Shown here: positions 1 through 21,796 of the stretch, in pieces
Position numbering within the stretch: the first letter of the stretch is position 1
Layout: each line of letters starts with the position of its first letter
Made by a program: the position numbers and the translations under genes
Assembly: GCA_039096225.1 (NCBI GenBank)
Contig: JBBPEB010000017.1
Location: forward strand, 297,501 to 361,500
Direction of reading: 5' to 3'
DNA length: 64,000 nt
Source: Blastocystis sp. Blastoise
Lineage: Eukaryota; Sar; Bigyra; Opalinata; Blastocystidae
The notes under the pieces: generated by a model
The model's database searches: none
What the model saw: the letters and a program-made list of their open reading frames with translations, nothing else
What the model was told of the DNA's origin: nothing

Positions 1-2
1 AT

Positions 3-80
3 ATGATACTAGATATATACATTACTTCTTTAAATGGAGATTTAATATTTGAAAAATTATACGAACTTTATGTAGAATGA
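3..80 (+). other. Possible short coding exon or fragment
   Basis: A short open frame runs from an ATG at 3 to a TGA at 78-80. Its peptide, with the stretch DIYITSLNGDLIFEKLYE, has the hydrophobic/polar alternation of a folded-domain start, vaguely like the first strands of longin-type trafficking subunits. The window edge cuts off any upstream exon, and nothing downstream before the tRNA continues it convincingly. It may be the last exon of a plus-strand gene or chance. No function is assigned. Confidence 0.2.
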
Positions 81-611
81 TATATACAGCATCTATGATA
101 TTAAAAGAAGAAAACATGTATGTTGAGATTGATAATAGACAAGAAATAAAAAGAAAAAGGATGACAACTTCAGTTTACAGAACTTTCGTCACTTATTTTT
201 ATTTGTCACATTTTTTAACCGTTTCAATGATTTCTACTGACTCTTTGTATATCTATTCAATATATCCTTTTTTATAAAGTAGATTTGAAATTGTAAGCGA
301 ACAATTTAAAATTTTGATATTTGAAAAAAACATTACAGTACTATGATTCAAAATGATTTCTGTAGATCTGCATCTTGCTTCATAAAATCTATAAATATTG
401 AATAGCATTGAAAAGATTTTCTTTTACCATAAGTGGATTTCTTTCTTCTATATACTTTTGTGATATTCACTTGTGTTAAGTGACCTGTAACAAACACATT
501 TTTGTGGTATAAGTGAATCACAAGAATACTATAAAATAAATTCAATGGCAACAACAACAAAATGTCTATTTCATATATATGAGTAATGAAATAAAATAAA
601 ATTTTTATCAA

Positions 612-684
612 GGGGATGTAGCTCAGATGGTAGAGCGCTCGCTTAGCATGCGAGAGGTAAGGGGATCGATGCCCCTCTTCTCCA
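612..684 (+). tRNA. tRNA-Ala (anticodon AGC)
   Basis: Seventy-three bases fold as a cloverleaf. The acceptor GGGGATG pairs with CTTCTCC (one G-T and one T-T pair), followed by discriminator A. The D arm carries TAGCTCAGATGGTAGAGC. The anticodon stem CTCGC/GCGAG closes loop TTAGCAT, giving AGC. The T stem AGGGG/CCCCT closes loop ATCGATG. Internal promoters are visible: A box TAGCTCAGATGG and B box GGATCGATGCC, where an A replaces the usual first T of the T loop; I recall the same variant in some plant tRNA-Ala genes. No intron; CCA is not encoded. It lies alone between unrelated AT-rich spacers. Confidence 0.95.
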
Positions 685-686
685 AC

Positions 687-691
687 TTTTT
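687..691 (+). terminator. RNA polymerase III terminator
   Basis: A run of five T residues begins three bases after the tRNA-Ala discriminator base, the normal oligo-T stop signal for RNA polymerase III. Confidence 0.8.
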
Positions 692-1639
692 CTTCATTTA
701 TTATTTATTCTTTATTCTATTTATTTGATTCATGGTGATTTTTTATCATAATGACTACTACCTTGCTAGCAAACAATGTAATGAGTTTATATTATTGTTC
801 TCATTTGATATATCATCAAAAGGAGATGACAATCAAAATGAGATAATCGTCAGATTTTTAAATGGAATCATTTTTTTGACTAATATAAGGTTATAGAATG
901 TTATTCATAAAAGAGTTGTTAAAAATAAGTAACATAAAAATATGATGATTTGTTAAAAATGAGATATTGAACTTAAAATATTTCTTCTTGATCATAGTGT
1001 AGTTTTTTACAACATTAAATACACTAATTAAAATAAAATTATCATAATGAAATGTAAAGAAAATGTGTTTTTGAAAATCAGATATGATATTTATCATACA
1101 TACATTATTGTATCTATATGTATAAATAAAAAATGAAGAAATAATATCAAAAAAACATTATTCATAGTATTCACAACGCAAAATCCATTTTTATTAAAAT
1201 TTATTAGAGTAATTTTATCTGTTTTGTGAATAATGAAAGTTTAAATTGTTAAAAATTCATTTATGTGATAAAGACATTAGATTGGGTATATACACATTTT
1301 AACTAGTTTAAAGAGTGATGTTGGATGGATTTTCACTATCAGCGATTTCCATGAATAAAAATGGCATTCTTTGCCATTTTTTTGCTTGTTTCTTTTTAAG
1401 TTTTTTTCAGCCAGGCGAAAAGAGTAGCCAAAAATTAGGTCATTTTTGTCGGATTTGGTCTTTCTTTTCATTCGTTCAGAATTCTTTTAGAAACGTCATT
1501 ATTTTTATTTATTTTATCGTTGTGTGAATGATAATAAAAATATAATAACAAAAGACAATAAATAATAATATAATAATTATAACAATAGTAAAATAATAGT
1601 TATTTGACTTTGATTTAAGTTAATTGTGAACCATTTTGA
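692..1639. other. AT-rich spacer, no gene seen
   Basis: The open frames here are short and low in complexity, and none has plausible splice sites. A somewhat more G+C-containing patch at about 1,310-1,480 includes a local repeat of GCCATTTTTT and a GGCGAAAAG stretch. It shows no tRNA-like fold or coding pattern I can defend. Confidence 0.6.
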
Positions 1640-2128
1640 GGACTATACATGAAAAAAGATAAAATTAATAATAATATAGATAATAGATAAGTATATACCT
1701 TGATAGAACACATCTAGACCAACGAACGAAGAAGAACAAACACTATAAAAACAGAATGTAAAAATATATATATAATATAAGAATATACCTTCAACCACCA
1801 AGTAGTTGTTGGCCAAGGGAGACTTTATCAAGCACCTATTACCTTTAAAAAAATAAAAATAGTTAATTGTAAAAAAAAATAAAAACAATATATACCTTTA
1901 AAACCATGAAGACATGGACCAAGAAGACCTGACACAACAGTTGAACCTATAGAAGATAATAAATAGTAATAACAAAAAGAATGTAAAAAAAATATACCTT
2001 TAATAACCCCAGATTTCTAGTCACCTAAACCCCACAGCTCATTGTTTAACTGTAAAAATGAAGAGGAATCAGGACCTATTTGAATCTATTTTGAAGGACC
2101 AGTAAGCCTATATAGCATAAAATAAATA
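1640..2128 (-). pseudogene. Degenerate exon cluster with in-frame TAG codons
   Basis: Read on the minus strand, four exon-like blocks of raised G+C sit between short AT introns with good GTATAT donors and TATAG or AAAG acceptors (about 2,121-2,000; 1,948-1,895; 1,845-1,790; 1,736-1,699). Joined in phase they give peptides such as STVVSGLLGPCLHGFK and RCLIKSPLANNYLVVE. The frame is broken by TAG inside the first block (twice) and again in the fourth. Either this is a decayed gene, or the frame is wrong, or the region is non-coding. I do not recognise the family. It lies downstream of the cohesin-loader gene but does not resemble its C-terminus. Confidence 0.35.
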
Positions 2129-2977
2129 AAAAATATTATATACATTTTATAATATATAATATATAGTTGTAAATTAAATAAAAATAAAAATAAATATGTG
2201 AAAATATTGAATCTTATAAATAAAGAGAAATTCCCCCTTCCAATTTATTTTTTGTATAATAAAAGTCTTTAGAAAATCTTGGTTTCCAGGGGTTAAAACA
2301 TTTTAAAATTTTCCCTTTTTCTCTTTTATAAAGTCTATTTGAATTTAAAAATGATTTATAAATGTATTATGTGTTTATGAACCTTAATTATTTAATTTAA
2401 ACATGTTTAAGACTTATTAAAACGAAAGAATCGTTATTTTTAAAAGTTTTAATTTCAATTAAATATATTTGTCTGTCATTTTTATTCAATAGTATTTTAT
2501 TTATAATAAGAAGGTAATAAAGAAGCAGAAAATATATTTAGTATAATTAATTATAGAAACATGATTCACAATTCATAAACTTTTGTTTTTTATAAGTTTT
2601 ATTCCAACGAATTACAGAGTATTATAAGTGACTGAATAAATTGAGACTTTTTAAAAGGTCATTAAGTTGTTTTAGAAATAATAAAGAATGCAATTTATTA
2701 AAGTATAAAGTAGATTCATATTTTATCTCTTTCTTTCTATTATTCTAAAAGAATTCTATAAATAATTTTATTACTAAATACTACAAAACAAAAAGAATAA
2801 TATATAAGTTAATAAACACAATAAAAGATAGATAAAAAAGATAATATATAGTATATATATAGTAGTATATCATTATAATACATATAATATAAATATATAT
2901 GAAACTTCTTTCTATCCTATATATACATGATTATAAAACTAAGTATAATCTAAATATATATATATATATTGATATAG

Positions 2978-2980
<3 letters not shown>

Positions 2981-3070
<90 letters not shown>
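2981..3070. repeat. (TA)n microsatellite
   Basis: About 45 uninterrupted TA units lie 3' of the cohesin-loader exons, followed at 3,123-3,160 by a (TAA)n tract. By analogy with neighbouring genes this may be an unspliced intron or a 3' spacer. Confidence 0.95.
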
Positions 3071-3074
<4 letters not shown>

Positions 3075-3119
3075 GAGACTTATCATTATCTTAATATACA
3101 AAATAATTATCCAAAAGTC

Positions 3120-3161
<42 letters not shown>

Positions 3162-3171
3162 CTATACCTGG

Positions 3172-6787
<3,616 letters not shown>

Positions 6788-6942
6788 ACCATCATTCTAT
6801 ATAATATATAATTTAATAAGAATAAAATATAAAGATATATATAATAAACAAATAATAAATAAATATTTTAATAGAGGAAAACAAAAAAATGGAAAAAGAG
6901 TTAATGCAACATAAAAATTTATATACTATATTTACATACCTT

Positions 6943-7091
6943 TAACAGTGTTTTGAGTTGCTGTCTGAAAGAAGCCAGTGAAGTATTCAAGGAACCTTTT
7001 AAGAACTGAGCCAACGAGTACACATCATAGAACCTTTTGGGATAGACACAGAAGACTGGCTGACGGGAAGAGAAAACCCAGAATCGAAAAC
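6943..7091 (-). other. Isolated exon-like open block
   Basis: Between a TTTTAG acceptor and an AAAG|GTATG donor on the minus strand, 149 bp stay open and encode a basic peptide including VYSLAQFLKGSLNTSLASFR. G+C is raised as in neighbouring exons. It could be a 5' exon of the cohesin-loader gene or a remnant like the cluster at 1.6-2.1 kb. I cannot connect it in frame to either. Confidence 0.3.
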
Positions 7092-7179
7092 CTAAAAGAA
7101 TTATGAAAAATATTTTGATATATTCTATAACTAAATACTGAAATAGCATAACACTGCTTAGAATGACCGGCAATCCTTA

Positions 7180-8322
7180 TAATATAGTCTATTTATTCTT
7201 ATAGACAACAAATTAAAAATAAAGATAAATTCATATTTAAAGTCAATTTTTTAGTCAAATACTAAAAATTTTCATAAATATTCATTTTTAATTTTTTTAA
7301 AATTTTTTATTACTCAGTACTATAGTAACAAGTTTTAAACGTTATGTACTGAGCTATTGACACAACACTATTGTATCTGACTACTTTCAAGTTTTAGAAA
7401 ATTACTCATTTTTGTTGACTCTCTGATCTGTTGACTGACTCGTCTAAAAACTATTAATTTTGACTTAAAACATTTGTATATTACATAATTAACTCTAAAA
7501 ATGACTTTTTGAGAGACTTTTATTTGATTCTGAGAAAAAACAATTATTTAAAACTCTTTGACAATTTGTTTTTATGCGGAACTTTAAGTCATGATAGAAT
7601 AAAATGAAAAAAGTCTTTTAAAACTCTTCTGTCGTCTGATATATAACAAAATAAAAATAGACTCAGTTTTGAACAAGAAAAATATTCCCGTAAATATTTT
7701 AATAATTCAAAACTCTGGTCTGACTGCCCATGGAACAAATAGGCTCGGCTCTTTTTTCACTGTAAAAAATTTATAAATTTTTGACTTTTTGGCTGAATTT
7801 TGGTTTTGACCTGTAGAGGTCACTTCATTCAATTTTACACATACTTGTGACTCTGAGAGGGTCTTCACTTTAAACAGACCAACAAAAGGTTTTAAAATAT
7901 TGACCCCATTATTTGTCGGAATTGCGACTTAAAACAAAAGAAAAACGTTTTGGATATTATGTGACCTTGTATAAATAAAAAATAATGCCAATACTTTGAT
8001 AAAATATGCTTAACATGAATTTTAGAGTCTAATAAAAAATCAACTGAAAAAAAGTGTCAAAATTTTGTCAAAAATCACGATTTTTGCCTAAGTCGCTGAA
8101 GAAAAGCTCTTTTCATTGGTGGAAAAAATTTTTAACTAAAATCAGCCAATCAAATGCATTTAAATGCTCAATTATCGCTGATAGTGTTTGGTGATCAATT
8201 GATTCGAGTAGTTATTATAATAAAGTGTTTAAAACGAAACAACAAGAGTTATATAATATGCAAAAAGTATAAGAAACCAGAAATGATATGACTTTAGAAT
8301 AATAATGAAATTGCAATGACAT
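7180..8322. other. Spacer between two minus-strand genes
   Basis: This spacer is less purely AT than others and has many A/T homopolymers and TGACT-containing words. No open frame with splice signals, tRNA or repeat array was found. It should hold the promoter of the gene to its left and the 3' end of the T-protein transcript. Confidence 0.5.
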
Positions 8323-8950
8323 TTATCCTCTGTAATAGTTAGCAGGATGGAAAGGCATCTTAGTGACAGTAGCAGTCTTTCGTTTACCACGAACTTCAAC
8401 TTCAACCTTAGTACCTTCCTTTTCAAATCCCTTATTGATATAACCCATAGAAATATATTTACCAGTAAGAGGAGATTTAGTACCAGAAGTAATATAACCA
8501 ATCTTTTCTTGACCATTGAAAATAGGTGTTTCATGTCTAGCAATAGCACCATCAATAAGGAAACCAACTCTCTTCTTTTCCCAAGTTTTAGTCTTAGCCA
8601 TAATAGCATCATGACCAATAAAAGTACCTTCAGCTCTTCTTTGTTTACCTAAAAATAATAAATATATTCATTGAATTTTATTTAAAATAATAATAAATTA
8701 ATATAATAAATATAAAAAAAAAAGATAATAAATAAATAAATAAATAAAATAAATAAATAAATAAATAAATAAAAAAAAAATACTAATGGTCCACATAAGA
8801 GAAGCTTCAACAGGACTAATGGTATCATTCATATCAACACCATATAAACATAAACCAGCTTCTAATCGAAGAGAATCACGAGCACCAAGACCTATTCAAA
8901 GAAAAAAAAAAAAAAAAAATAGAGTTTGTAATATAATTATATTTAATAAA

Positions 8951-8981
<31 letters not shown>

Positions 8982-9754
8982 AAATAATAAATATATATAC
9001 CACAAGGGCTAACACCAGGGTTACTAAGAATAGTCTTAGTTAATTCTACAGATTCCTTATTAGGCATACTGATTTCATAACCATCTTCACCAGTATAACC
9101 ACAACGAGTTACACGACAAGGTACACCAGCAACCTTAATATCAACACCAGTCATAAAAGGCATCTTAGTAACATCATATTCAGTATACTTCTTTAAGACT
9201 TGAGGAGCAATATGACCTTGAAGAGCAATAAGACCTAAATCACCCATGTATTCCATCTTGACTTCCTTTCCAAGAGATCTGAATTTACCCATTTCATTTT
9301 GGAAATGTTTCATATCATCAAATTTAGTAGCACCATTAACAACTTGATAAATGTAGTCACCAGCGTTAGTAATGACAGTATCATCAAGAATATTACCTTG
9401 AGGATTACAAATAAGAGATAATCTACCACAACCAGGTTTTAAGCTATGAATATCACCAACAACAACATGTTCTAAAAATTCAACAGCATCCTTACCAGTC
9501 CACTTGAGTTGACCCATGTGAGAAACATCGAAAACACCAGCAGAGTTATCACCTCTAACAATTAAATGTTCCTTTAAAACACCAGTAGGATATTGAACAG
9601 GAAGAGAGTAACCAGCAAATTCAACAATCTTACCCTTGAGATCAAGGTGAAGATTATAAAGAGGGGTCTTTAAAGGTTCAGCAGCAGCAGCGAAAGTACG
9701 AACAGCATTGAGAGAAGAAACGGATCTAGTAACACCTTTTAAGATAGCAGACAT
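8323..9754 (-). CDS. GCVT: Glycine cleavage system T-protein (aminomethyltransferase), mitochondrial type
   Basis: T-protein transfers the methylene group from the aminomethyl arm of H-protein to tetrahydrofolate, releasing ammonia, in mitochondria or related organelles. Three exons (9,754-9,001; 8,891-8,784; 8,648-8,323) join in perfect frame to 395 residues, close to the usual 370-410. Family motifs are intact: [55 protein letters not shown] and the C-terminal FIGHDAI segment. Residues 1-25 are rich in Ala, Ser, Arg and hydroxylated residues without acids, as in a mitochondrial or hydrogenosomal targeting peptide. The two introns are A-rich (AAAT repeats), unlike the TA introns of neighbouring housekeeping genes. 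The start is the first ATG, and the stop is TAA. Confidence 0.96.
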
Positions 9755-10111
9755 TTTAATTTACAGAACAGAACAAAAAAAAATACTGTTTACAAACAAA
9801 AAAAAACAAAATAAAATAAACAGTGCACTTCTCTTTTCATTACATATATAGAGTATACATGATAATGAATACAGAGATTCTCATTTTCTGTTGTAAAGTT
9901 ATGAAAGATTGTGTTATAATTATTATGACAACGGATAGAATAGAGATATATTGGGGAAACTTAAGAACTTCTTTTGAAATCTATTGGATTAATCATGGTT
10001 ATTTTTATATTAGAGAATAATGATCAATATTTATAGGAATTTGAACTTTTTGAAAAGAAAAACATTTGTTCACGTTTTGTCGCCTATAGAATATAGATTC
10101 TACTATTAATC

Positions 10112-12914
10112 ATGAGTAAACTGTCAAAGAATATACATGTAGGGAAATGGATGGATGTAGATTATGATTATGTGTCTGATGATGAGACCGATTATCAATT
10201 TAATAAGAATATTTATTCAAATCAAATTCTTAGACAATGTAATTTTATTAATACATTTAGTTTATATATAATACATATAGCTTTGACTTTATCTTCTCAA
10301 ATGTTTACTCGAATGAGTTATTCTACTCTCTATTCAAGTGGTATATATACTACCCATTATGATTCCTAGCATTAATATTTCTTTTTATATTGCTAATTCT
10401 GAATATTCATTAGAAAAATGGTGAGATTCAAAAGAAAAATATTCCAGAATTCAATCAGAGAATTGATATACTTTGTGGTCAATTCCCTGAAGTCCCTGTA
10501 ACAACTCCAAAATCAACTGGAGATTGGTATTATGATGCCAATGAATTTTTAGAAACTAATGATTATGTTATTCAATTATTTCACGAGTATATATTATGTA
10601 TTATTATGATTATGATTATTATTATATTATATATTATTATAATTTTTTATATATAATTTCATTTATATCTTTTATAGTTTCACTTTAATTTAATATCATT
10701 TAATAAATATATAAATTATTTCTATTTTAATATAGTTTTTGTTTTGGTGATAATTACAATGTTCTCGCAAGTTCGAAAGTTCTAGAACAATTACGTCGTG
10801 TGATTTCTACTATGACAAACCCAGAAATTACTTTTTATTTATCTACTATGTTAAATAATAAAATCATGGGAGAAATCAATTATTACACTCGTTCTGATCA
10901 ACATATTCTTGATAAACAACAAATACCTTTAGAAGAAGTTCAAGTAGTAGCAGATGTATATATAGGAACACATTATATGTATTTAGAAGGAGAATTAGAA
11001 TGTAATTCGAAATATAAAATTGAAACTACTGTATATATATATATATATTTAAATATTTTATGGTAGTCATTATTATTGACGTATTAAAAGTTTTTATGAT
11101 TATATTTAATATTATTATACTTGTTTGTTATGCTATATGCTTATATATATAATAATAATTATTATTATTAATAGTAAATGTATTCTATGATGATGATTAT
11201 ATATATATAGTTAGAGTATAAAGGTTCTAAGAATTCTATTACTGTTAATATCAAGCATATCCCTCTCTGTAAATCTGAATATACACAAGATTTTAATATC
11301 ATTCCGGAACCAAATAGTATTTAATTATATAGTTAATCTAATCTATATATATAGTTAATTATATATATATATATTTAATTATTTTTATATATAGTTAATT
11401 ATATCTATATAATTATTTATAAATATATATATTTTTTTGTGTATAAATGTTTATATATATATATAGCAATAGTACTTAAGAAAGGAAAACAAGTAAAAAT
11501 GCCTCTATTTATTGAAGTCAAACGAGTATATATATATATATATTTATAATCTCATATCTATTTTTAAACTTGTTATATATATATATCTTAAGAAATAACT
11601 AGTTTCTTTCTATAAATCATTATATATATATATTAATAGCCAAATATGAGTATACAAGAAATTATTTCTATTGAAATTAATCAACGTTCCCGCCTTTTCT
11701 GTTTGTGTTCCGTGAGTACCGCGCCCGCTGTTTTTGGTGTTTATCCTGAATATTTACCGTGTAGTATAGATCATGATAGTAATGTATATATACCGAATGC
11801 ATTACAATATATTAAGAAGAAGTTAATATCTACAAATGCATATCACACTGTATATATAGAAGGCTATATATAATTATTATGATTATGTTTATTATTATGT
11901 TTATTATTATGATTATATTATTATTATGATTATGTTTATATTATTATGATTATGTTTATATTATTATGATTATTATGTTTATATTATTATGATTATTATG
12001 TTTATTATTAGTTGTTATATTGAATATTTATATTTTTCTATATATTAATATGAATATTTCTATTTCTATTTCTATTTTTCTATATATGAATATTACTATG
12101 AATATAAATATTACATCTATGTCTATCTATATATATATATCCCTATAAAGAATCGTATATTCCGTGAGTCCTGTAGTAAGGAGGAGAAGGAGGAGGCCAT
12201 TCATCTTCTTAATAACGGTAATGAACTTCATTTTCAAAATCCATCGCTTTATGCAAATCTACTATTAGTATATATACATATATATTCTATAATCATAAGA
12301 ATTATTTTTATTTCATTTTAATTTTTTATTTGTTTTTTTATATATATCATATTTCTTATTATTTTTAATTTTTATTTTTATTTTTAATTTTTATTTGATT
12401 TTAAAATCTCTTTTTTTATATATTAATCTTAATAATGATTATATATATCAATATCAATATCTATATTAGTATATATATCTATATTAATATATATCTATAT
12501 ATATATCTATACCATCTATAGAATTATTTCCGATCTCTTCCTCGTCCCCTTCTGTATTCTGTTACTTTTCAAGATGTCGTTAATGCAAAGATATCTGCAA
12601 TGAAAGATTATAAAACACAAAGTAATATATTTTACAATTGGTGTTCTTCTTTACCTAAGGCACATCAAGATATTATTATCTTTCTCTTAGATATTATATG
12701 TCAAGTATTAATGAATTATAAAGATACACAAATGAATATAGAAAGTTTCTGTGTCCTTCTTATGCCAAACTTAATGGATTTACCAATGGATGAAACTTAT
12801 GTTATTACTCTACCTATTATGAAGAATATTCTTAGTGGAGTTCTCATCAATCGATTGGTCAATACGTTTAATCTTGATTTTGATTCGCTGAAAGACATGC
12901 ATATATTACCGTAA
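10112..12914 (+). CDS. RhoGAP-domain protein with upstream beta-rich, ASH-like segment
   Basis: The C-terminal third is a RhoGAP domain, which stimulates GTP hydrolysis by Rho-family GTPases. The entry segment PAVFGVYPEYLP is followed by an exon with IFRES, supplying the arginine finger, then NYFRSLPRPLLYS (the 'LRELPEPL' helix) and LPKAHQDIIIFLLDII. Before it, exons at about 10,735-11,640 encode a beta-rich region ending KKGKQVKMPLFIEVKR and RSRLFCLCSVSTAPAVFGV. This is the same ASH-to-RhoGAP transition seen in OCRL/INPP5B, but no 5-phosphatase domain is visible. The start at 10,112 gives an acidic N-terminus. The join between about 10,340 and 10,430 could not be put in phase. Introns begin GTATAT. 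The stop is TAA at 12,912. Confidence 0.8.
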
Positions 12915-13864
12915 TTTAATTTTTTTTTAAATATTATTGATATAACTTATTAATTTATATACTTTTTTATGTATATTTCTATTTTTATTTGCCTATATAT
13001 ATATTTATATGTATATCTATAAATATCTATAAATATTTATAAATATTTATAATTTCTATTTGCTTTATTTTTATTGTCTATCTTCTCAATAATATTATTA
13101 TCAAATTCATTCTTTTTCTTTTCTTTTTTTCTCGTATTTTTATGTATCTTTTCTTTTTCTTTTTTATATCTTTTTTTATAATACTATTATTTTTATTTCC
13201 ATACGTTTTTCTTACTTATTTAATAAGTTTTTCTTAATGAATTTATAAATTCATAATATATAAATCCTTCTTTTTTGTTTGTATTTTAAATTTTTTTTAA
13301 TTGCTTTTTTAGAATCTTTATTTGATTCTATTATTATTTTATTTTGTTTTTCCTTCATCTAACAAACTTGAAACCACACTTTCTAGCCATTCATAATGCT
13401 AAGAAAAATATATTTTGTATTATCATCAAATTATATCCCTATTCATACAAATTGATGATTCTTTTGAAGATTCTCATTTATATCAATTTTCTAAATATGC
13501 ATAATCTATAAAATAATGATATACATAATCTCAACTACTGAAATCGTATTTCAAGAAAACAAATAAAGCTAATTACAATTTGACCATATTTATAAGTGCT
13601 CACAATAGAAAATAGTTAAAGATAAAACAGTTTAGTTCACATAAAACAAATCTTTATATGATATGTGTATCAATAATTCAAATGGACAATAATTGTAGTT
13701 GTCTCATTCATATTCTCTTACTAATTTCATTACACAGATAGATAATCATGTAATTTGTATAGGAATAACAGTGTTTCTTTGCATGATTCATTAGTAATTC
13801 AATAAAAATGAAGTTTCCTATTTTATTCTTGTTTTTTTACTTATTTTTGTTTTCAATATAGAAG
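12915..13864. other. Very T-rich spacer upstream of CPSF1
   Basis: Poly-T and TTTTTC-rich 3' sequence of the RhoGAP gene passes into the promoter side of CPSF1. No gene, RNA fold or long repeat was recognised. Confidence 0.6.
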
Positions 13865-20556
<6,692 letters not shown>

Positions 20557-20577
20557 ATTCTATATATATAATATATA

Positions 20578-20632
<55 letters not shown>

Positions 20633-21796
20633 AACTTATTTTCTCAATTTCTTTGGTTTTAAATATATTTTTAACTTTTTCTTTTTAATGTTTTTTTTTA
20701 TTTGTGAATTTATAAATAGAATTGTATATATTATAATTGACTACTTCGTTAATAAGTCAGTATAAGATATTTTGACATTCTCAACAAATTAATTGGAGAA
20801 AAATATATAAATAATCAATCATATCTATATAAAAATAAAAAAACTCTTTATGATATAACATAATCTTATTCTTAAATTATATTATACTAAATAATATAAT
20901 GATTGTTTTATGTAACATTTTTTATATCAAATGTATTTATTCTTGGTTTGTTAATGTATGAAATCATAATCTTGTTTTTTATGGCTTAATAATATACTTA
21001 TAGAAAAATTTTTAAAATTTAAAAAAAAAAAATGTATAATTTTTATTTATTAAACATGTATACTATATAGTGTAATACTTTTTAAGCCTTGGAACGTATT
21101 ATTGAATAATTGATATTTCTGTTTAATAAACTCCACTATAACTTCAAAACGGTTTTCAATGACTCTGTGAGTCATTTTAACGTTGTAGAAAATGATTAGA
21201 GTCAAAAGAATTAATAAACAATCATATGTTTCAAAAGGTTACAAGCACGTCATAGTAGAAAATATGAAACACAGTTTTTAAAATAAAAGCTATAGTATTT
21301 TAATTTATATAAAGACAAAAGAAGAAATAGCATATAAAAGAAGTATAGAAGAGTCATTTCTCCAAGTGAAAATCCACAAATGTTGTAGAAAAAGAGAAGA
21401 TATATGGGTAAGTTTATTGATTTCTCAAAAACAAATAATCAATTTCTATTGGCTAAAAGTGAGAAAGTTAAATCACAGAAAGTTGTCACAACTTTCTATT
21501 ATCTGATAAGTACTTATTTCAACTTTCTTTCTATCATATTCAATAAATCCCCGTTGGAAATTATCATTTTTAACAAGACACAATTTTTTTAAAAGACACA
21601 ATAAAATTAGAGATATAGACAATTAAAAAATTATTGGTTAATCTAAAAATCTCGACTTTTGATTCGATAATCTCAAAAGATGACGTTTTTTGAGATATAT
21701 ATGACGCATATAGTCTTAACATCCCTCATAAAATTGTTACATTTCTTGTTTTGACATATTTATTTTGCTTTATATTTCAATAAATAATAAATAGAA
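20557..21796. other. Spacer upstream of surface gene 1
   Basis: It begins with a (TA)n tract at 20,589-20,626 just after the CPSF1 stop, then homopolymer-rich DNA. At 21,544-21,561 lies the 18-mer TAAATCCCCGTTGGAAAT, which recurs with two mismatches upstream of the paralogous surface gene at 51,317-51,334. No other gene was recognised. Confidence 0.5.

Noticed and set aside
255-275. ATATCCTTTTTT as another U12 5' splice site
   Set aside because: There is no convincing upstream exon, branch site or AC end; it lies in a spacer before the tRNA.
8229-8618. Overlapping Leu-rich frame on the minus strand in the T-protein region
   Set aside because: The alternative frame over the last exon lacks T-protein motifs; the frame ending NYYRG joins perfectly to upstream exons.
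10420-10436. A 14-base intron (GTGAGATTCAAAAG) in the RhoGAP gene
   Set aside because: It would leave a TGA at the junction, while the unspliced frame reads through as NGEIQKKNIPEF.
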